Shown piece by piece: positions 13,251 through 27,090 of a DNA stretch of 64,000 nucleotides (position 1 is the stretch's first letter; every line of letters starts with the position of its first letter). The DNA lies in contig NC_051047.1 in the NCBI RefSeq assembly GCF_904848185.1, positions 20,102,525 through 20,166,524 on the forward strand, read 5' to 3'. The notes below the pieces were generated by a model. That model was not told the origin of the DNA. It worked only from the letters and a program-made list of their open reading frames with translations, and ran no database searches. A program made the translations under genes and the position numbers. The stretch comes from Acanthopagrus latus. Lineage: Eukaryota; Chordata; Actinopteri; Spariformes; Sparidae.

Positions 13251-13743
13251 GTGCAAAACCACAGGTAAATTTGAACTTAACGTTTCTTCATGTTGCAACT
13301 TGTACCCATGTTTATGTTCAATTTTCTATTCTTATCCCTTGTCACATCGCTGTACTGATGCTACGGATAAGTTAATGCACACAAAAAAACACTAAGGATT
13401 GAAAGCATGAAAGCAGGAAAGAAAACATCATGGTTTGGCTTTAAAATACCTTTTTTTGCCCTGAGTCCTCCTTATAAAGTCTTGGTCAAAGTGTAGTATG
13501 TGGCTGAACCATGTCTGGTCAAGGTGCGATAATGTGGCCAGTTCATTACAGGAGTAGTCGGTGGTAGAGCTTACGTACAATTTGAAAAATTAAAAGGTTG
13601 ATGTAAAGAAATGGCCCCTGGTGACATAATAATTGGGACTGACAATCAATGTTGTATGTAGCCTGTGACACGTACACACTTGGAGGTATCTGCCTTTCAC
13701 TGGAACATTAACTGCTAACATTACATCCTAGCAGCTGGGCTGA
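13251..13743 (+). repeat. dispersed repeat family A, second copy
   Basis: It shares TGCAAAACC, GAACTTAACGTTTCTTCATG, ACATCATGGTTTGGCT and AAAATACCT with the copy at 22,531. Near its end, CTTGGAGGTATCTG and TTAACTGCTAA also match that copy in the same order. It is a degenerate non-coding repeat. Confidence 0.65.
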
Positions 13744-16700
13744 CATCGAACATATTGCCCAACTGCCAAACCACATGTACTGTATGTATAAAACCTTTTC
13801 ATTACATAATTGATCACTGCACACTCAATTGTGTGCGAGGCATCAATTTTTCCAGGGTCAAACACAGACTCATATTGTTCTCACACTTTAATATCTTCCA
13901 ATCAATCTCAGAGGTTCATGACCATTCTGCAAGACTTTCACCTTTGTTCCTCCCATATTGTTCCATATTTATACACTCAAAAAGCCTCTCTGATCTCTGA
14001 GTCTTATTGTTAATTGCAAGTTTTCCTACTGAGATGCTAAGTTGATCACGCTGATGAATGAATCTTAGCTTAGAAAATGTATAAATTACCTTTGTATGCA
14101 CGTGGGTAAAACACTTACTCTGCCATTTGTCAGGACCACACTGTGTGATTATGTAAAAAATACCTTTCTGAAATGGGAAAAGATCCATTCCTCTCAGAAG
14201 TTGTCAGAAACCGCTGGCCGTGAGACTGTATATACATCCCTGTGGAATTTATTTAATTATCACTCCACGCCGATGCTGCTCACACAAGCTGAATACATAG
14301 TGCCTCAAACAACAGGGATCTCCCACCGTACGCTCTCAGAACTCCTCGGCAAAAACAAAGGGAGGTGGAGGAGTCAATATTCCACCTCTCAGAGAGACAC
14401 ATAACTGTGAGGCTGAAATATAACACAATGTGTGGTGAGCTCTTTCTCACTTGGCTAACCTTGAATGAAGCCTCAGATGAGAAGAAAATGCTATTTTCAC
14501 CTCGCTCCTGGGCTTCGCTATGAGCTGTGTGTGCGTGTGTGTGTGTTTCTCTGTCTGTGTTTCTGCGCTCTATTTTCGGGCAGAGATTGCTTTTGTACAA
14601 CCAAGACCATCTAATTACTGAGTTTCCAGTTTATTAGCAGCACCTGTTCGATCTAATGCACTGGTCGTATCCAACGCAGTCAAATGCCGAAATAACAAAT
14701 TCTCTTGGTTCCTTTCTGTGTTTTATTTTGTCTTGTATTTTGGGGTTTTCAGCAATACTTACATGCATGAAGGGATTTAGTTGATTTCAGTTTATTAGCC
14801 TGGGCCTCGAAGGAGACTGAACACCAGAGACATCTCTCAATATAATATAACATTACCAGTAATAGGTTAAAAAAAACCCTGAATATTCAAAATGTATTGT
14901 AGATATATTGTAATAGATTGTATTTGCTTATATGGGTAGTTAGATCAGCAGTCTTAAAGTCTACCGTCATGCTAACGGCTATTGACACAATTGTTTGCAC
15001 TTTGTTTAACGCGTTATTATGCTTTCGTTTGCCAATTAGCACTTAATTCAAAGAACAGCTGAGCCTGACAGGAATGCCATTCATTTTGCAAGCATTTAGC
15101 GATAAACCAAGTGTTTGGACAAAACATGCTAAGCAGGTAGCACGCGTATCATCAGCCATGTCTCAATTTTAGGACTGCATCCTTCTAAGGACGTGGACGT
15201 CCTGTCTATGGTGAATTTCCTATAATTTCCTATGTTACCGCAATCGGTTTTCAAATGCAACCTTCAAAGGATGTGGCCCCCCCAAATTGAGATACACCCA
15301 TGGTGAACATTTTAGTCTGTTAAGGGGATGAGTGTGTATTAATTTCATTTTAACAGTTGATGAGGTATTTCAGCAACCGCCAAAACTATCAAGCTGCCGA
15401 TGGTGCTGGTCAACAGGATTCATCCACCAGGGGACCACGAATGAATGGCAGTGAATCCAAACCCTGGGTGACAGACTTACGGCCTGCAAGCACGGCTAAA
15501 AGCCTGTTTAATATAGAGATCAACTTGCGATGGAATCAAACCAGGCAAGCAAAGTCCATCGACATCTTCAGGTCGCAACCCATGAGTACTCGCCAGTCAT
15601 TACTTCATCATTACATTAGTACTCAGTCGACACAAGATGGACCCCGCCCATCTTCAAACTCACATTCATTTTTATCTCAACTACACACAACTACACTACA
15701 CATCTTTTGAGACTATGGCATCAACAAAATCTGTCCACAGACAGACAGACCGTCAGCTGATGGTGAACATATGAAAAACAAAAAGAAAATCAAAAGCACA
15801 CATTTTTCTCTTCTTCTTTTAAACCTTGCCACTCTTTTCATTTTTTTCCTGGTGAAGCGCTCTATCAGTGGAAGAGAGACCCCTCCGGATTGGTATGATT
15901 TCTCTGATAAATGGATTATTCGTCACAGCAGCAGAGATTCAATCGCAGGGTATGAATGGTTCAGCAGCTTAAGTGTGTGCAAAAGCCTCAGTACTCAGTG
16001 GGCAGTATCGCATTAAAGTTCGGGTGACATCTGAGACACGGTATGTTCGCGTGTGCAACTGATTTGAGATGGCTGCTTTTAGAGAAGCCGCGCATGGACG
16101 TTTTTTATTGTCCTTTTCGGGCTCATGGTTTCAACCGAATACGTCATGCTCTCGAAGAATTCTGTTAATTTTCGACTAAATTTCCAACTGAAAAGCCGGG
16201 GGGCTGTAGGAGGGTCTGTGTTACACATGTGAGTCTGTTTTTCCCTCCCTGCATACCAAACCACAGTGGGGTGTCGCTTTCACAACTTCATTCCTTCATC
16301 CATCAAACACTCAGCCCTCGCCTTTCTGTTTTTTGCCTCTGTATATCAGACCCCATCTCTCCCCGTCTGCCTCTCACTCCCTCTATCTCAGTGGGATTCG
16401 GGCCCTTAAACTACTTTCCCTGTGGCCTCTGACCTCCCAGGTCACATCCTCCCCGTCCCTGACCTTCAGAGTCAGAGCAGCCTTGGGAAAGCGTCGGCGG
16501 GCTGATTTACCGATACGCGGGACGGTGGAGCTCCAGGGAGGTCAGCAGGGGCTCGCATTGCTTCACGATCCCACAAGCTGGGCTGGATTCTGGGTTAGTG
16601 GTGATTTAGTGATAGGGTGCTCTGGATCTGAAGCGCAATGTCAAAGGGCATGTGGGAGACATGTAGAAATCCGAGAAGTGTGTTGCAATGGAGTGATGTC

Positions 16701-17349
16701 TCTTTTCGCAGCTCCATCATATTAGACAGGCGAGGAGACGAGAGGGGAGCGGCTTCTGGTTCAGTTAGTAGATGTTTATTTTTGCATTGAGGATCACAGC
16801 CACGGTCTCATGTAATTGAAAATACCTCGCTAGATATCCAGATTAAAATATTTCAGATATTCAGGCTTTGGTTTACTGTTATAATTGATTTGAAATGTGT
16901 TTTGAAATGCACTGTAAGGGGGAGAAGACTTTAACTTCAAAGAAAGCTTTCCCATAGCGCCAGTGGCTTCTGGCTGTGGTGGACTCGGAAAATTCAAAAT
17001 CAGTATATTTGCACTGAAAGAAAGAAATACTGCTTTCTGTGTTTCAAATAATTGTCCAACCCCTTTACAAGATTCGATTTTGATTATACGGTACTTTTTA
17101 TAACCTTTCATTATGTGTGTCGTCTTTCTGAACCCCAGTCAATAAAAGTTTAAAAGACAGTTTTTCTTTGTCTGGTCGGAAAGGTTGGAAATCAGGAAGG
17201 AGGCTGTAGTGTTAACATGATACTTTATTGGTCCCTCAGGGGAAATTATCTCCCTTTTGCCCCCTTTTACAGAAAGGTCAGAGGTCAGGGTCAACTACAA
17301 AGCAGCACCACTGGAGGTGGAAAATGTTCGGTCCATCTCAGTCAGTACA
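13744..17349. other. intergenic, no gene seen
   Basis: Mostly unique AT-rich sequence. It has a pyrimidine-rich patch at 16,265-16,450 followed by a GC-richer stretch to 16,720, then the reverse LINE/SINE tail at 17,219. Confidence 0.7.
17219..17258 (-). mobile_element. LINE/SINE 3' tail fragment, reverse
   Basis: ACTTTATTGGTCCCTCAGGG followed by GAAATTATC is the reverse complement of the same type of 3' tail as at 33,025. Only about 40 bases remain. Confidence 0.55.
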
Positions 17350-17808
17350 TTTCCATGCACACTTAAGGTCATAGCTCAATTAGGGAATTTAATTGGATTA
17401 CTGCCATTGTCCCAGTATACAAGCACCAGGGGAGAATAGATTTATTGACAGAGATATGTACGACTCCACCACAGTAGGTGGCGATATGCGCCGTTTCAGC
17501 TAGTTGCTACTTGACCTTCACCCGGCTAGCCTATTACATGTCATACCAAACAAGTTACGAAGCGGCAAACAGGCTGCACAGCAAACGGTGACAACATAGA
17601 TGACTCTCTTACACTGTACATTACATAATATATATTGTAGTAATACCTTCATCATCGTCTTCTTCCTTCTTCCTAATACAGATTCATGGACGACTTTCGG
17701 GCCAATGCCCTGGTGCATGTGCAGAACACTGAGACCAGTTCAGGTCCAACTTAGAGAAATTTGATTTTGGAAGTGTGTTTTCAGTCGGACTAACATGTTT
17801 ACATGGAC
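17350..17808. mobile_element. degenerate DNA element with CCATG ends
   Basis: TTCCATGCACAC on the left is roughly matched by the reverse of ACATGTTTACATGG on the right. The interior contains AGTAGGTGGCGATATGCGCC and a long degenerate body. It is similar in style to the 10,420 element. The family is not assigned. Confidence 0.45.
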
Positions 17809-19098
17809 TTCAAAAGTCTCTCTCTCTTTTTTCTAACATTATGTAAATGTACAGCAGGAATGTTTGAACACCATCTTTAACTGTACTGTTCATCTGTAAA
17901 TGTTGCATGCCTAGCCAGAGTGTCGATTGTCTTGAGCTCCACTTAACCCGGGATGCATCAACAGCGTCCCTGCAAAATAATATTGGGTGGAACTTGTTTC
18001 ACCTGTGGGGAGGTGAGCCCTGGCATGAAAACGGCTAAATCCCCACCATGCTTGATAAGGCGCGTACAGTTTGGCAACCAGGTTAGTGTTTCAGTACTAT
18101 TACATTCAGCATTTCACTGAAAACAGCAGCATGCTGATAGCACGAGGTGGAGGACAATGTGGCCAGAAACTGGCGCCCAGTCACAGGCTTTATACCAACA
18201 GTCTACCTCCAGTGAGTCAGACCAACCCAGAAGTGACTGCTGTTAGTGCTATGTCATGGTGATTCAGTCTACATGCAGTGGCGTCTCTTTTATTTCGGTC
18301 TTGCTTTATTGAACATTACAAAAATATGGATAACACGTGAACTTTTTCTTGTATTCATGCTCAAATACATTTAAACGTATCAAATATATTTAAACGTCTT
18401 TTCATCACCAGCCGTGTGCTGAAAAAGTACAGGGATGTAAAGACATAAGCCACATTATCTGCAACAGACTTTTGTGTCAGGTTGGACTCACACATGGAGA
18501 AACCCTGTGGACATTAATACACAAGAGAACAGATAGAGGGAGGTGTGGATTAAGATAAAACCCAATCTTCATGGATTACCCTGACATTCTTCATTCCTCC
18601 TGTACATTATCGGAGTGCAGTTTTTTTTTTCTTTTTTAACCGTGTGCATGTTTGTTTATCTGGCAGAGGGGATTAAACACATTGTGTGCCAACACAACCA
18701 TGTGTCCTCTCCCTTCACTTTGTTCATCTTACATTTTCAAAGAGCCAATTAGCATCATCCATCTGCCACCATACTTTCAGATGCAGTGCACTCCTGAACT
18801 CGGAATATCGCTCGCTCACTTTTCCGCTCTGTTTAACTGGCTCGTGGAGGTTGCAAAGCGTATGCATACATGGAACATATAATGTGCGCAAGATGTTAAC
18901 AGTATTTATCAGCATCATTTGTAAATAACTTTACAAACAGAAACATCTGACTCCCACCTTGCCTCTGTTCTTATCAATGCCTGGTTAATGATTCAAGTGA
19001 GCTGCAAGCAAGACAGATAAAGAGTTACGTTACAAGGAAACATACGTTATACCTTATGGTTTTGGTTATATGATTCAAACTGTGATTATGTAAAAAAA

Positions 19099-19393
19099 TT
19101 AAAGTTGCACTGTGCAGATTTGGGGGGGACATTTTAATCAGAGGAGAGACAGATTTCTTTTTATGCCTAGACACACTAAATAAACTATCTCTCTACAAAC
19201 TGAATAAACAAACTCGACTCACGTTCATACTGTTTTACTGTTCCGATGAATCTTATTATAACCTCTGAGAACAGCTTGTATATTCAGTTATGGATATAAC
19301 AAATAGTGCTGAGCAGTATACTTACCTCAATAATATTGTAAAAATTACAATTCTGGCTTCAAATTTCTTCAAAACTACACAATGTCCCTTTAA
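19099..19393. mobile_element. short inverted-repeat element (TTAAAG...CTTTAA)
   Basis: The left end TTAAAGTTGCACTGTGCAG is matched in reverse by CTACACAATGTCCCTTTAA on the right. The right portion, from CTCTGAGAACAGCTTG to the end, recurs at 38,749-38,856. It has no coding capacity. Confidence 0.65.
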
Positions 19394-19779
19394 ATCAGCT
19401 CTGATTGATTGATCAGTTTATATCCTCAGTATTGGATCATCTACATGTGCGGAATGACTTTGTTTAAACATGTTCAAATACGCTTCTGATAAACATACTG
19501 CATGTTTACAGTAATATAATATAATGAAAATCTTTTTAGTTCGTATACGATAAACTGTTAGCATATTAAAACTGTGTAGTCATCGCTAATGGACAAAGGG
19601 CACGGCCCGTTTTGGATATCCCATAAAGCCTCAGCGCACACAGTTTACACTGAATTCATAATAAAGGAATCTCCCCGGCTACTTTTGGCGCACTTCGAAC
19701 TGTACCTTTAATTTCACTGTCAACAGCAATCACTAAAAGTGCTGTATGGAAGTACCTTCACCCAGCCCTCAGTCCTCTC

Positions 19780-19975
19780 CGTCATGGTGGTCCCTCATTT
19801 ATTGCCTCCATTAATCATGTGGCAGCCATTAATTCAGCCAGCTCTATCCTACAACAAACATGAGCCGTTTGTGACATGTTTGGAAACAATGTCAAATCAC
19901 CTAATGACAGCCCGCGCTAAACAGGCAGCTGAGCGCATGACATGTTTTCAGCTTTGCACATGTTTAGGGGCTTTA
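19780..19975. promoter_or_regulatory. candidate regulatory block with paired ATTAAT sites
   Basis: CCATTAATCATGTGGCAGCC is followed shortly by CATTAATTCAG, then AACAAACATG, ACATGTTTGGAAACAATG and CCTAATGACAG. The sequence is non-repetitive. The element at 19,099-19,393 ends about 390 bases upstream. Confidence 0.25.
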
Positions 19976-22530
19976 CTCAAACAAACATCATCAATTTTAT
20001 TCCAGTGTTGTTTTGCCATTTCCATATGAGGGGAAGAGCTCACATATACAACATCAACACTCGGAACTGAAAGGTTCCCATCGACTTGAACTGAATTAAA
20101 TATTACGCAAAGTAAAGGCTTATTCTTATCCAGTTTTATCTGTTTGTATGACAGACATTTGACAGGACAAGCAACCACGCTACTACTTTTATGATTCTTT
20201 AAATCGTAATGTTTAATTATAACGGAATCCATTGTTCAAATCCAAGCGAACCACCCAGGCCATCCTCCATGAAGGAGCAAGCTTCACAGTTACCCTTAAG
20301 CTAATGGTGAGTTACATTTCCACATCAGAGATACATATAAAGAATGTGTCATTGGCTGAATTTTCTATTGATGTGTAGAAGCTATGATGTCTCACATAGA
20401 AAAAGCGCTTGATGGAAAGGAAACCAGGGCATCATATTATCAGCATGGCCGTACATTAGGTAAGTGGTAAAATTGAATTAAGTGTAAATTATATATGAAC
20501 ACCTTGTTAACGCACATTGGCATTAGAAATTGATCCGTATTCCAGCCCCGAGTGAAGTGTGTACAGCTCCAAGCCTGGAAAAGAAGTTTGGATCATTATG
20601 TCACAGAATCTCGCTTTGGTGCCAGACTTTATTGACAGGTTGGTTTTTAAGTGTGTTTCTCCATGCGTCTCCCGTAGACTTCAATATAGCTGTCTATGTT
20701 GTATGACATCAAATGAAGAAACGCCTGCAGTGAATTGAAAGACTACACTTCAGAGAGTAGGCTGATTTGCTTTTTGTAATTGCAGCTAACCCATCAACTC
20801 AGATCTTCAGGGGTTCAATTTTTATGGAGGGTGGATGGTAAAATGACAACATATAGAGACATTTTAACACACACTTTAATAGTGTGTGGGACAGTAACGT
20901 TGTTTTGGAAATGGGGGGGTGGGTGGTTCGTGCCCCCTCCCCCATCCCCAGTGGAAATTACACCCTTGCATGCCAGTGGAGCTGTTGGCAGCCCTGCAGC
21001 AGATGTTTTCATTTTAGCTCATGTGACTGGCAATGGGATCGTTTTGTATCACACTCCATCATGAAGCCAACGCTGATGACAAGGTTACAATCATATCACA
21101 GTGTGTGAAAACTGCCATTCCCACCCATAGTGGCAGGGAGGAGGTGGGAAGGGAGGAGAGATCAACGCACTGATTACCGATAATATTTCTTCATCCTGGA
21201 GCTATCTCCGTGCCTGTATGTGCTCATTCGCTGACATGTGCTTACCCTTCACTCACAATCGCACACTTTCCACCGGGCTCACCTCCCTGTTTCCACACAT
21301 ACGCGACAACTGCATGCACACAACTGCCGCCTTAAACATCAATAACGGATCGGCAAATCCCCGAAGAAACTCCAGCAGGCCAGCTCTTCACACATTAGAG
21401 CAGCCGACATCATGCCAGCCGCATCAGCCACCACGGTCTGTAATAGTTATACAGCTTACATTAAGAAGTGCAGTATAAACAGCCCCGTCCGTGCACCAGA
21501 CCTTCTGAAATGCAACAGTTGCTTGGACCAATCTGTAATAAGCATACTCAGCCCTAAGGCACGCATTAAACATTAACACTGGCTCTATACAGGCCTGTAA
21601 TCCAGCTCTGTATTCCTTCATGTGAGCCGAGAGGCCAAATCATACAGCCCAGAAAGAGAGTAAAGCAACAGACATCTTGATTTCTTCTGTACATCGGCCA
21701 AAAAAACTTCCACTTCAACGAAAAAAACAAGTGCATCTGGTCACTTTGAACATTTTGGTCTGCACGGGGACCCACAAATATCCTACCTACATTTCCTGTG
21801 AATGGAAAAGGTGAAAAGGAGGATGCTAGTTGGATGTTGTGCTCTGAAGCTGTAGCAAAGTAGCAAATATTGTCATATTTTGTGTGCTGAGCATATGGAT
21901 CGCCATATGGAGGAATGGATCGTAATGCAGGGGGAGATTTTTGCGGATGATTTGACACTGTTCCACCATCATTTTAATTTTGGAAAAGCTTAAATCTGAA
22001 GGTTAGACCAAAATAAAGTAAATACTGTGGCTGTATCCAGAACGTTTAGTCCCAGGATATACTTTTCAAGTAAAGGTTCCTTCAGCATATTGTTATCCTC
22101 ATTTCCACTGCTGTTTAAGGGCCTGCAAAGATTTGGGAAATCCACTGACATATGAAAAAAAAAAAGCCACAGCTGTTTTTACACGTCATTTTTGCACACA
22201 TGAAATGTTCCATAATGCCTGGACTTTTTCTTTGGTCCATCTGTCGTATCCTTCCTTCCGTAACTCCATGTTGATGTGAAGTAGGATAAACAAAAAACTA
22301 GCTGGTTTGCAGCTGCAGATGTTGAAAAAAGGGTTGATGAAATAAAAAGATGAGAGAACGGCTCCGACTTAGGGAGCAAAGCGGTCGTCCACCCAGTGAA
22401 GGGTCAGTATCTTTTTGAAACTCAACTTGCTCCCGATGGCTCTTCCATCAAGAAATGTGACATACACAAACAAACACTAAGCAATCATACCAACCCAATG
22501 GCCATGATAAATGTTTGTTAAGTACGTTTT

Positions 22531-22956
22531 ACTGCAAAACCCCAAACTTAACATTTCTTTATTTTGCAATTTGTTTTTTTTAAATTTATTTTCATCACCA
22601 TGATGTTTTCCTATACACTTGGTTTGGGTTAGGAGAACATGATGGTTTGGCATAAAATACCTCTTATGTCGCCGCAGAAGTGACTGGAGATGGTCCCAAT
22701 ATAAGTGAAAAGTAGCCAGCTTTGATCAACACTAAAATGGCTGGAAATGTCCCTACAGACTGGAACTACTGTTGCTTGTCTGGCAGCCTCGTGGCTTGTA
22801 ATAATGCCACCACTTCCCTCTCCACCTCTGGATGAGAAAGTCAGCCAAGCACGTACCGTGAGCGTGATATGCCACGTTTAGTAAAAATGTCAACCTTGGA
22901 CGTATCTGTGGTTTGGAACCTTTAACTGCTAAGGTTATGTCTTGGTGACTGGACTG
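22531..22956 (+). repeat. dispersed repeat family A, third copy
   Basis: It is homologous along its length to 13,251-13,743 (ACATGATGGTTTGGC, AAAATACCT, CTTGGACGTATCTG, TTAACTGCTAAGG). The part around TGGCTGGAAATGTCC matches the reverse copy at 7,130. Confidence 0.65.
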
Positions 22957-25900
22957 GTACTATACTGTACCTCGAGCCATTTGACGTCTCTGTCATTTAC
23001 AGTCTCAATTCAAATAGTCAATACATTTAACCTACTTGAGGGGGATCCCGTCCGTAGAATGTGTGTATACGATAACCTTTTACTTTTCAAAGTCATGAAC
23101 CACATCATTTCCACATGAATTCAGTGTCGTTCAGTGATGTATTTGAAAATGAGTGGTTGGCAAGGTCCTGTGTGTGACACAGCTCGCGCTGCTGAATGCT
23201 ACTGAGATCATGGTATTCATCAGTTAACCACACTTCCCGTCTCTTTTCAGCAGACAATGATTGCTATGTAGCCTCTGCTGAGGAAGCTTCCTGCTGATGT
23301 GTGGCGATCAGCCTGTCCTTTGTGTGTGTTGCTGAGTGCGATGGTCCACACTGAGGATATGACTTTTGATACAACACTTTTGCACTGGTGACAGGAATCC
23401 CAGCTTGGCAGGGCAAAATAAAATGGAAGACTTTCAGCGAACCTTTCCCCCGAGAAGCACACGCACTGCAACAATCCCGAGCCTGGTCCTGTTTAAAGGA
23501 AGGAATTAGGCTGCACTGCTCAGCGGTTTTGCAGTTGAACTCTGGTATTAATTGAAAGCTGGATAATCTGCTTTATCAGGAGCAGATTGCAGAGTTCATG
23601 TGATGCACGCTTTCTTTTAAACGCTTCCAATTTGGCTTGTGTACAACTTGGTACAAAGAAGTACAGGATGTTGTTAGACTGCTACCACAGCCACAGAAAA
23701 TTCTCGGTTTTCCTGACCCTAAATTGAGGTGTTGAGGATTCCTGCGAGCCTGCAGTGCTTGCAAGAACAGCGAAGTTGTTTTACATTCACGTTGAACGTC
23801 ACACTATATTTTAGATTGGCCCTCAAGCTTTTGTCTTTGTCGCTGAGAAGCGGTGGTTTATGTCCAACATTGGTTTCTTTTCCGCATGATGGTGATGTTT
23901 TCCTAACCCCATGGCACACCCTAACTTTAACCAAGTACTTAAAGTTGTCTTAACAGCGCCTCAATTTAAGTATGACATGCACTGGAAATGATTGCATTGG
24001 TTGCTTTAGGAAACACTTAACCTTGAGGACTTGCATTTCTTTCCCTCCCTCCCTTTCCCTGCTCGCTTCTTTAATGTCTTTGGTAGCAGTTCGTTTCAAT
24101 GTGTAGGAGTGCATGTAAGCTGCAAAACAGTGTCCCATTCAGTACTGCAATACATATCTTTTGTAATCTGAATTCTGTTAAAATTCCCCTTCATGCTTTC
24201 AATTTAACGCTTGTGTATAACAACACCACTGCAAGTATTTACACTGTTACTCCCCCAGGCTAGTGTCAAACTTGAGGCAGCTCCTCTGAAGGGAACCAGA
24301 CATGCTACTGCAGCTGGTTAGCAGTATTTTTGGGTTCCAGTTGGGAAATATGGAAAGAGGACAAGATGTCCGCAGAGTTGCCTGTGAAATAGTTGAGAAC
24401 AGAGAAGACATAGTGCGCCGCATTCGCAAACAGGATTAGGGAAATTAAATCAACAGTGTCTGAAAAGAAACGGACAAGTGTGTTAACTAATGAGAGTGGA
24501 TGCAGTTACAACAAAATGAAGCAGTGTCTCACACAAGAAATATAGACGAACATATGGAAAAATGCAAACATTAAATGACAAGCTATTAAATGCAATATCA
24601 TTTCTGCCACGAGGGGTCTCTCTATGAAAACAAAACAGAGAACATTTGCCTAGTGGTGTGTGTGGAGAGCCAGGCATGGCTGTTCAACACATCAGAGTAA
24701 GCCAAATCTGGAGGACAGCATCAGCTGCAGAGCCTGGCCTTAAGGAGGAATAAACACCTGCAGTCACATCACATTGTGCTGCAATTCAGAGATGTATCCG
24801 ATTAAAAAGGGGATTTATCTTCACTCCCGTTAATCACCCTGACTGAGGCAGCAATTTGCAGATGTGACACCATTGTCAGGTGTTGATATAATGTAGTGCT
24901 GACTATCAACTGGAGCTGGAGAGGAAATGTATAGCATGACAGTAACGTTACGGAGAGTGGAAAAGGAAAACAGAGAACAGGAGCCTCTGGTGAGTGCTGA
25001 GTTTAGTGATTGACCTAAATGCAAAAACACAGGTACACACACTCTGGTTTATCTTATCTAAGGAGGTTAAATCAACAGGTGACCAAAGAAAATGCCCTGT
25101 TACCTTTTGTACATTTGTGGAAGTACACAACTCAGAAGAACAAAATGACAGGGTTGTAACAATGTCTACTTAATTGACTCAGAATAGAAATAGAAAGAAA
25201 TGTGTTAATTGCAGAAAGATGTCACAAACTTGTACTATTTATTATTGGCTAATTTATATAATAAGCAAATGTAAGAGTCAGCAATACAAATGCCTGCAGT
25301 CATGGATCTGAGATCTTTTTGGTTGTTGTTGAAAGTCTCTCTTAGAAATGCACAGTATGAGATAGAGATAGATAAAGTTGTTGAGAAGTAATACTTACCT
25401 TACCATTTATTGATTTCACAAAACATGACAACTAATATTCCTTATCAAAATGTATTCAAATCTTGCAATGTTGAGAGGAGACATTTATTTATATTAACAT
25501 GAATTTTTTTTGTTGGATTCGGTAGTGAGAAGTACACAAGCATTTATATTAAAAGGTTGCTGGGTTTTTTGAGAAAAGACATTGGACAGGACAGACGGTT
25601 TTTTGTTGTTTTTTTTTTTTTTTCTATAATTTTTTGTCTATAATTTTCTATATATCTCTATAATTCAATTTCAGTTATTCAGCCACAAGATCACAGTGAA
25701 ACTCTGATACTGGTCCATGAATATCTTGAACCTCAATAGTAACATATTGACCTTGAGAAGAAGATACAATGTTCTTGTTTATGTCTGTCTGAGGTGAAGG
25801 AGGTTGAGACGTTCGGCAAGATTCCCCTCTAACCACACCAGCAAATAAAATGATAAATAACTACACGTCCTAATCTGTAAACCTTATGTGATTTATCTAA

Positions 25901-26219
25901 ACTTTAAGAATTTGGCAAGCAAGTGGACACCAATAAAAATTTGAGATTTTCAGCCAAATGAAATGAAATGCTGACATGAATCGGTTTCGCACAAAATCAA
26001 AAGAGAATTCATCATGCAGCGGTCTGACAATGAAACCAAACATTTGTCAAGAAAATGAAGTGTGAATCTAAGGAATGAATTTTTCCTCCGATGTGTCTGG
26101 TTTTAAACAGACGTCTATCTGGCGGCAGGAGGAGTGACGTAGCGCGAACCTGCCCGTGATTGTGATTCAAGTCCCGCGTTATGAATGATATACGAGCGGG
26201 CCAAATATGCTTGATGGCA

Positions 26220-26620
26220 TAGTAATTAGGAGCCATATATTTTCCAGGGCAACGTGACGCCGGAATCATTACCGCCCATCGCCGTGATGAATGTTTCATG
26301 AGACTTAGTGGTTATGAATATATTTGTACGCATTTTGTATGTACATATTAAAATTATGGAAAGTTCCACGGAGAGAGGTTGTTTGAGAACATTTAAATTC
26401 CAGTTGCCGTCCAGTTGTTGGTTGCGGCTGCAGCTCGGATGCTTGGCTGAAATCACCATTTTTTCGAATGATGTGTTTTCTGTTAATCATCGTTACCGTT
26501 GCCGACCCTTTTTAATCATCCGAGGGCGAGGTTCTGGAGAAAAAACAGTGATTGCCGTCTTAATAATATTGGCAGCACGTCGTCAGCTATTGGCAGCAAC
26601 GCTCCAAGTATTCCAGTGTT
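26220..26620. promoter_or_regulatory. candidate regulatory block, unique sequence
   Basis: ATAGTAATTAGGAGCC, AATATTGGCAGCACGTCG, GTTAATCATCG and TTTTTAATCATCC give clustered TAATCA/TAATTA motifs with moderate CpG content. No exon with splice sites and family similarity was found. Confidence 0.2.
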
Positions 26621-26939
26621 TGTATGGGCTTTCGATATATATATCGGTCTATCAGGCTCCGGATCAGTGAAAGGATTGTGGAAACAGCGAGTTTGGGCCA
26701 ATTGGAGGAAATTTAAAGTATAATAATCCTCACGCAGCGGATGTAAACAGAGCGAAAAAGAAATGTAAATACGGACCAGTCAGTGTTTTCTCGAATGTGC
26801 CCACACAAACACACGCACGTATTCTTACACATGTACATTGCAGGTGCGGCTCTTGTGACTGATGAGCCCGAGAGAGTTTCCAAAGAGCGAGCCGCTCTGT
26901 GACAGCTGTCTCTACACACACTGTTAACATGAAGCTCTC

Positions 26940-26946
26940 CATCCCG

Positions 26947-26980
<34 letters not shown>

Positions 26981-27090
26981 GCCTTCCCCTTTGTTCTTTC
27001 TGTCTTCTCTCCATCCCACTCTCGCTGGCACATCTCTCTCTCTCCCTCCCTCTCCCTCTCCCTCCCTCTCTGCGTCTCTCTGTCTTTCCA
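26940..27090. repeat. pyrimidine-rich tract with (CT)n core
   Basis: About 150 bases are mostly C and T on the plus strand, with a pure CT run at 26,946-26,974 and CCCTCTCC units at 27,040-27,070. The minus-strand frame across it encodes Arg-Glu runs and is not a gene. Confidence 0.9.

Larger units (their letters stand above)
17809..22530. other. intergenic, no gene seen
   Basis: It contains the element at 19,099, a candidate regulatory block at 19,780 and a G/C inverted repeat at 20,911-20,945. No exon with family similarity was found. Confidence 0.7.

Noticed and set aside
16333..16725. Plus-strand frame of 130 codons in a GC-richer patch
   Set aside because: No domain or motif recognised and no matching exon boundaries; a single-exon gene cannot be supported.
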